A stretch of 64,000 nucleotides of DNA, taken from NCBI GenBank assembly GCA_963969595.1, contig OZ018409.1, positions 6,214,520 to 6,278,519 on the forward strand, read 5' to 3'. The notes beneath the pieces are model-generated. The model saw only the letters and a list, made by a program, of their open reading frames with translations. It was not told the DNA's origin and made no database searches. Within the stretch, counting starts at the first letter, position 1; the number at the start of each line of letters is the position of its first letter. The position numbers and the translations under genes were made by a program. The stretch is from Neckera pumila (taxonomy: Eukaryota > Streptophyta > Bryopsida > Hypnales > Neckeraceae). Positions 60,148 to 64,000 of this stretch are shown in pieces.

Positions 60148-60894
60148 TTAACCCTGGAATGCCGCCGGCGCCACTGAGTGGTGTTTCGATGACAATCCAA
60201 TGAACTGTAAAGCTTTTGGAAGTTTTTTTCATCTCCCTTTTCCTTGTTGACCTTTCAAGGAATGTTATGAAGAGTATCCAATTGAGTTTGTAGTCTTGCA
60301 AGTGTTTATCTTCATGTAAATGAGAAGTTGTTAACAAAAGACGGATCACAAAATATGCTATTTTAGTGTATTTTACAAAGTTGTTGCTCCTTGCTCTAAA
60401 TCTGAAATTTCTCTACAAAAATGGTATTTTTTTATTTTGAGCCCAACTAACAAAATGAAGGTAATCTACTCTAGTTTCTACTCCAATTTGAATTTCTGAT
60501 ATTCTTTATAGTGAATATTTTATTGCAATTTGAACTTTGGATGTATTTTCAGTGTCTATTGTTTTCTAATTATAGAATGACATGGAAATTGAGTTTATTC
60601 TATGATGTTTGTCAATGTAATATACACACATAGAGAAATTTTCAGATTTTTGAAACATTTTTTCTATTTGATGTGATTTTTCTTCACATTTTCTTCAAAA
60701 ATTCTCAAAAAAACCAATTTTCCACAAAAATATCTAAAATTTTTGTAAAGGAAAGAAGACCATGTAGTATAGTTTCATCTCTGAAAAATAAATACAAAAT
60801 TTTTCATAGATATCTAGTTGCAAAATGGCAACAAACTGAGTGATAGGCAGTGAGGCTTGAAATCCATGGTCATGGGTCCGCCATTTAGGATTAA
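60148..60894 (-). mobile_element. TTAA-bounded element, family F2, copy 2
   Basis: The element is 747 bp, in inverse orientation to 21880-22624 and similar along its whole length. TTAA lies at both ends (60148-60151 and 60891-60894). The ends are CCCTGGAATGCCGCCGGCGC and GGTCCGCCATTTAGGA. It lies about 460 bp past the NOP58 stop codon. Confidence 0.75.
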
Positions 60895-61357
60895 GGACAA
60901 TTTAGGTTAGACATAATAACCGAACACCTTCATGGTTACATCGCCATACGAAGAGAATTCAAAGGCGAGTTTTGAAAGCACAGGTCATCAGAACACAGGG
61001 TAGGTGGTTTTCATTGCAAGAAATTGAAGGAGCAAAAAATAACTCAACTTACCCTGTTAAATAGTCCAAAACTTGTACAGAAGACAGGTCACCTGAGGTG
61101 TCGTCTGCAACAGACTCAAAGAGTCCAGGCATAGCCTAAAATCCAATACCTAGGGGTGAGATCACTCTGATTTCTCAGACAGCCTTCCAACTTAATTCTC
61201 TGAGATCCAAACCTCAAAACTTGAGACCCTTAGAAGCAACCAGTGCTCATTCGCTCAAGATATACAATTCATATTTGGGAGTTAGGATTTGGCCCACCAG
61301 CATCATTTTTCGCTCCAAGTTGTACAATAAATCCTGTGACTACTATAAGGCTAACGT

Positions 61358-63873
61358 TTATGAGGACTCTTCTTTGCTTTTCTTCTTTTTCTTCTTCTTT
61401 TCTGTTGTAACTCCATTGACTGCTGCTACCGCAGCTTCCACTGCAGCCTCCACGACGGCCTCGGTCTCAGCTTTCCTCTTCTTCTTTCCTGTCTTGGTAA
61501 CCTCGGGGGTTACAACAACGGCCACTGAAACAGTAGTAGCCTCAGGAGTGGCAGCTTCCTTGGACTTCTTTTTCTTCTTGGCTGGGGGAGTCGCTTCCGT
61601 GATTGCTACAGCAACAACGGGCTCTGAGATTTCAGCTGCTTCCTTCGACTTCTTTTTCTTCTTTTTCTCAGGAGTAGCATCAGTTGAAGGTGTAGCCTCA
61701 ATGGAGGGAGTTACATCCATAGTCACATCTGCAGCTGTGTTGTAGACCTGAGGACTCATGACAAAATTAGTGAATTGTGCATATTTCAAAGGTAAATAGC
61801 AACACGTCAACTACAACTTCAAATTTTGATAGACACAACGAAGCAAATGAGAATGTCATATCACTTTACCTTGGCAGCAGAAAGCAACCCTGGAGTTCCA
61901 GATTTCCTGTCCTTGTCATAAGCCTGAATATTTGCCTTGCCCTTGGAACCAGGCGTGACAACAGTTTTACCTAGGGCCCTACCCTCAAGTTGCCTTAACC
62001 TTGCTTCGACCTGATGTGAGCAACCAAATGGACATGATTAAACTGCTAGAAGGACGAAGATGTAAGAACGGAGGCACTCAACAAGCGCTTCAGTCTATGT
62101 TTAAACTACCAGTAGAAGGAACAACTGAATGGTATCAGCAAGAAAGCACAGTACAAAATCATTGAAGCACAAACCTTCGCACGACTCTCAATACCAATGC
62201 TGGCTTCAGAACCCTCTCCTAAGGCATCCACACGGATTGACAGTGCTGATTTAGCTGCAAGAACTCGAGAAATCTTCCCCTTAAACTTGGGTGCAGCTTG
62301 TCCTATCAATGAAGCATGATAAATAAGTCCATATTTAGGAGTCTCATGCTTTGTCTTCAATGCCCTAAAAAGTGCCTGCAGGGATTCAGAAGAGGATCAG
62401 CAACATGCCTCGCCCACTGCGGCCATATCCAAATTAATGAGCATCCATGTTAGACGAAACTGATACAGACAAGAATCAGAGAAACAACGGGATGAAAGAT
62501 TTTCAAGCACCTTTTCAGCGCCCAAAATTTGAACGGTACTAGCGGGATGTTTCGCCAAGTTAATGAGACTTCCAGCGTGAGCAATAAGCCGTGCACCCAC
62601 TAATTCTCCTACCATAATTGTAAGATTTGGTGCAATTGCATTCATACGGCTCCTCAAATAGTCAAACAGCTGGCCTCTGTACTCTGACAGAGCAATGACC
62701 TGATCGCACAGGGACTTGATGTTCAACATATCATGATCATTAACTTCTGTACCCATTGAAATAACAGCTGCTTCCTTCATTTCGGACTCCACCTCCTCTT
62801 GCAATATCTGTGAAGGGCCACACGTGGAATAAGCTTATGATACATCTTTTGACGAGAAATTGCAAGCAACGATCCTGAAATAATATCTCCGTGCAGAAAT
62901 TCAACCACCATTGCCATGAAAAAGTGAAAATAATTTACGAGACGGTTGTATTCACTTCAGAAAACTTCAATGGCCAGTGAAATTTACTCACCCCAGAGAA
63001 GTCAAGGTCAGCAGCGTTTGTCCGGCTGCCCATCAGCTTCACTGCTTTAGCGAATTGGACATTATCCTGAACAATCTTTGCAAGCTCGGGAAAGTGCCAA
63101 CCGTACCATTCACGCACCCTCATAGCATAAGTATTAAGCTCCTTATCCAAGTCATCCAAAAGCCCAATCGCTTGTACAATCATAGTGTCCACCTTGTCAG
63201 GACTGAACTTGAGTTTGTATCGTGATAAGCTGTGAGACAGTCCGAGACTCATGGGTGCCATGTCATGACCAGCTAGCCCTGAAATAAGCTCTGACAACTG
63301 CGACCTCAATCCCCTCATAAGCTCCGACACGGCAGCATTGTTCACACAGTTGATTTCCTGTTCACACAGGCTCACATAAATCATCTCTCTGATAGGGTCT
63401 TACTCTTCACAAGTGCTATCTCTCTCTAAGCAAGTCTCTCTCTAAAACACCTTCGTGTTCCGCAGAGAGAGAATGAATTTGAAAAGCACAACCTTGGCAG
63501 TATTCACTTGTGCTACAGTAGTCTCTCTCTAGAACACCTTACTAATCCACAGAAAGAGAATGTGGTCATCAAAGCGCAACCTTTCTCTTACACATCGTAC
63601 TGAGCTAATCAGGTTAAAAAAGTGCAACCTTTCCAGCGCCATAAGATTTAGAGTCAAGAAACCTAGATTCAGGGTTTTGCTTAATCCACTCACCAGTTTG
63701 TCACTGATAGCCTTTCCGAGCTTGGAATCAGCAATAGCCAAAGTCTCGCCCTGACATTCAGCCTTGAGAAACTTGCGAAGACCTTTGGGCAGCTTGCTGT
63801 CCACAAGGTGCGACGCCGCGTTAAGAGCATCGGTAGTGTTCTCGAACTTGTCAAAAGCTTTCAACTTGACCAT
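61358..63873 (-). CDS. NOP58: NOP58 (NOP5), box C/D snoRNP core protein, 5' end missing
   Basis: Nucleolar core protein that binds box C/D snoRNAs with fibrillarin, NOP56 and 15.5K for rRNA 2'-O-methylation. Exons on the minus strand are 63873-63694, 63357-62992, 62807-62511, 62375-62175, 62010-61870 and 61747-61358. Every intron is GT-AG in phase 0, giving 524 residues in frame. The sequence starts [12 protein letters not shown] in the N-terminal domain, so ~40-50 residues from an exon beyond the window are missing. NOSIC region: [20 protein letters not shown] and [20 protein letters not shown]. Nop domain: [40 protein letters not shown] and [16 protein letters not shown]. The tail has three Lys blocks of the KKKKSKE type, the usual NOP58 basic tail. 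Methionine in exon 63873 is internal, not the start. Confidence 0.96.
63410..63595. repeat. diverged tandem duplication in a NOP58 intron
   Basis: Two ~85-bp units lie side by side in the 336-bp intron. Each has TCTCTCTA-AACACCTT, a C-CAGA-AGAGAATG block and AAAGC-CAACCTT. The second unit also contains TTTGATGACCA on the minus strand, which resembles a snoRNA box C. I found no matching box D. Confidence 0.6.
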
Positions 63874-63911
63874 CTGAGAAAAAACCACACCCCCAGTCAG
63901 CAATGAACCTA

Positions 63912-63928
63912 AAACCCTAAACCCTAAA
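63912..63928 (-). promoter_or_regulatory. double telo-box near the NOP58 5' end
   Basis: AAACCCTAAACCCTAAA is two overlapping AAACCCTAA telo-box motifs. In plants such boxes are known near the start of ribosomal protein, elongation factor and ribosome-biogenesis genes. Here it lies in the intron before the first visible NOP58 exon, 39 bp upstream of it. A regulatory role is inferred from position and gene class. Confidence 0.6.
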
Positions 63929-64000
63929 AAGCCCCATCCCACAAAGCGTCCAATTCCAATGACGAGTTTCGTAACAAAAAAAAGCGCCAACGACGCATAC

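Noticed and set aside
61221..61745. 174-codon plus-strand frame with Phe and Ser/Thr/Ala runs
   Set aside because: It is the reverse strand of the Lys-rich NOP58 tail exon.
61748..62991. C/D snoRNAs in NOP58 introns
   Set aside because: No box C plus box D pair at a suitable distance was found in any of these introns.

Overview
The window reads as a piece of a large, AT-rich, repeat-laden land-plant nuclear genome. The plant calls rest on a remorin (a land-plant family), a NudC/BOBBER-type protein, NOP58, a CYP72-clan P450 relic, an interstitial telo-box and plant-type transposons (CACTA-like, PIF/Harbinger-like and Stowaway-like MITEs, and an LTR element with a tRNA-Asp primer site). Genes are few and introns are full of transposons. 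I cannot name the species; a lineage with a bulky genome (lycophyte, fern, gymnosperm or similar) would fit.

Three genes look functional, all on the minus strand. They are a 222-residue remorin (4 exons, 11243-12954), a 360-residue NudC-domain protein (6 exons, 30674-33065, with a likely GC-AG intron), and the downstream six exons of NOP58 (61358-63873; the first exon lies beyond the right edge). All three could be spliced by eye into one open frame. A P450 pseudogene is scattered over 36265-47151. Its exons carry five in-frame stops and a frameshift, and its introns hold at least four transposon insertions. A second, unrecognised gene relic lies at about 48.0-49.3 kb.

The rest is mobile DNA. 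The outstanding item is a 4.5-kb element (39256-43792) with 71-bp terminal inverted repeats of CACTA-like sequence and an ATT duplication. It nevertheless carries a broken piggyBac-type (DDE_Tnp_1_7) transposase with its three aspartates and C-terminal zinc finger still readable. In parallel, the window is sprinkled with short AT-rich elements that begin TTAA-CCC and end GGG-TTAA, the signature of piggyBac-type transposition. The main family has nine copies, in both orientations, and there are three related smaller families. Other notable structures are a 1.53-kb near-perfect palindrome (57721-59250), a 220-bp hairpin MITE, several CACTA-like MITEs, an LTR with primer-binding site, tandem repeats beside the remorin and NudC genes, and a 27-base G run.

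The intact genes are housekeeping or membrane-associated and do not form a pathway. The coherent story is transposon biology: a plant piggyBac-like system, a possible set of TTAA-targeting dependents, and nesting relations that give relative ages.
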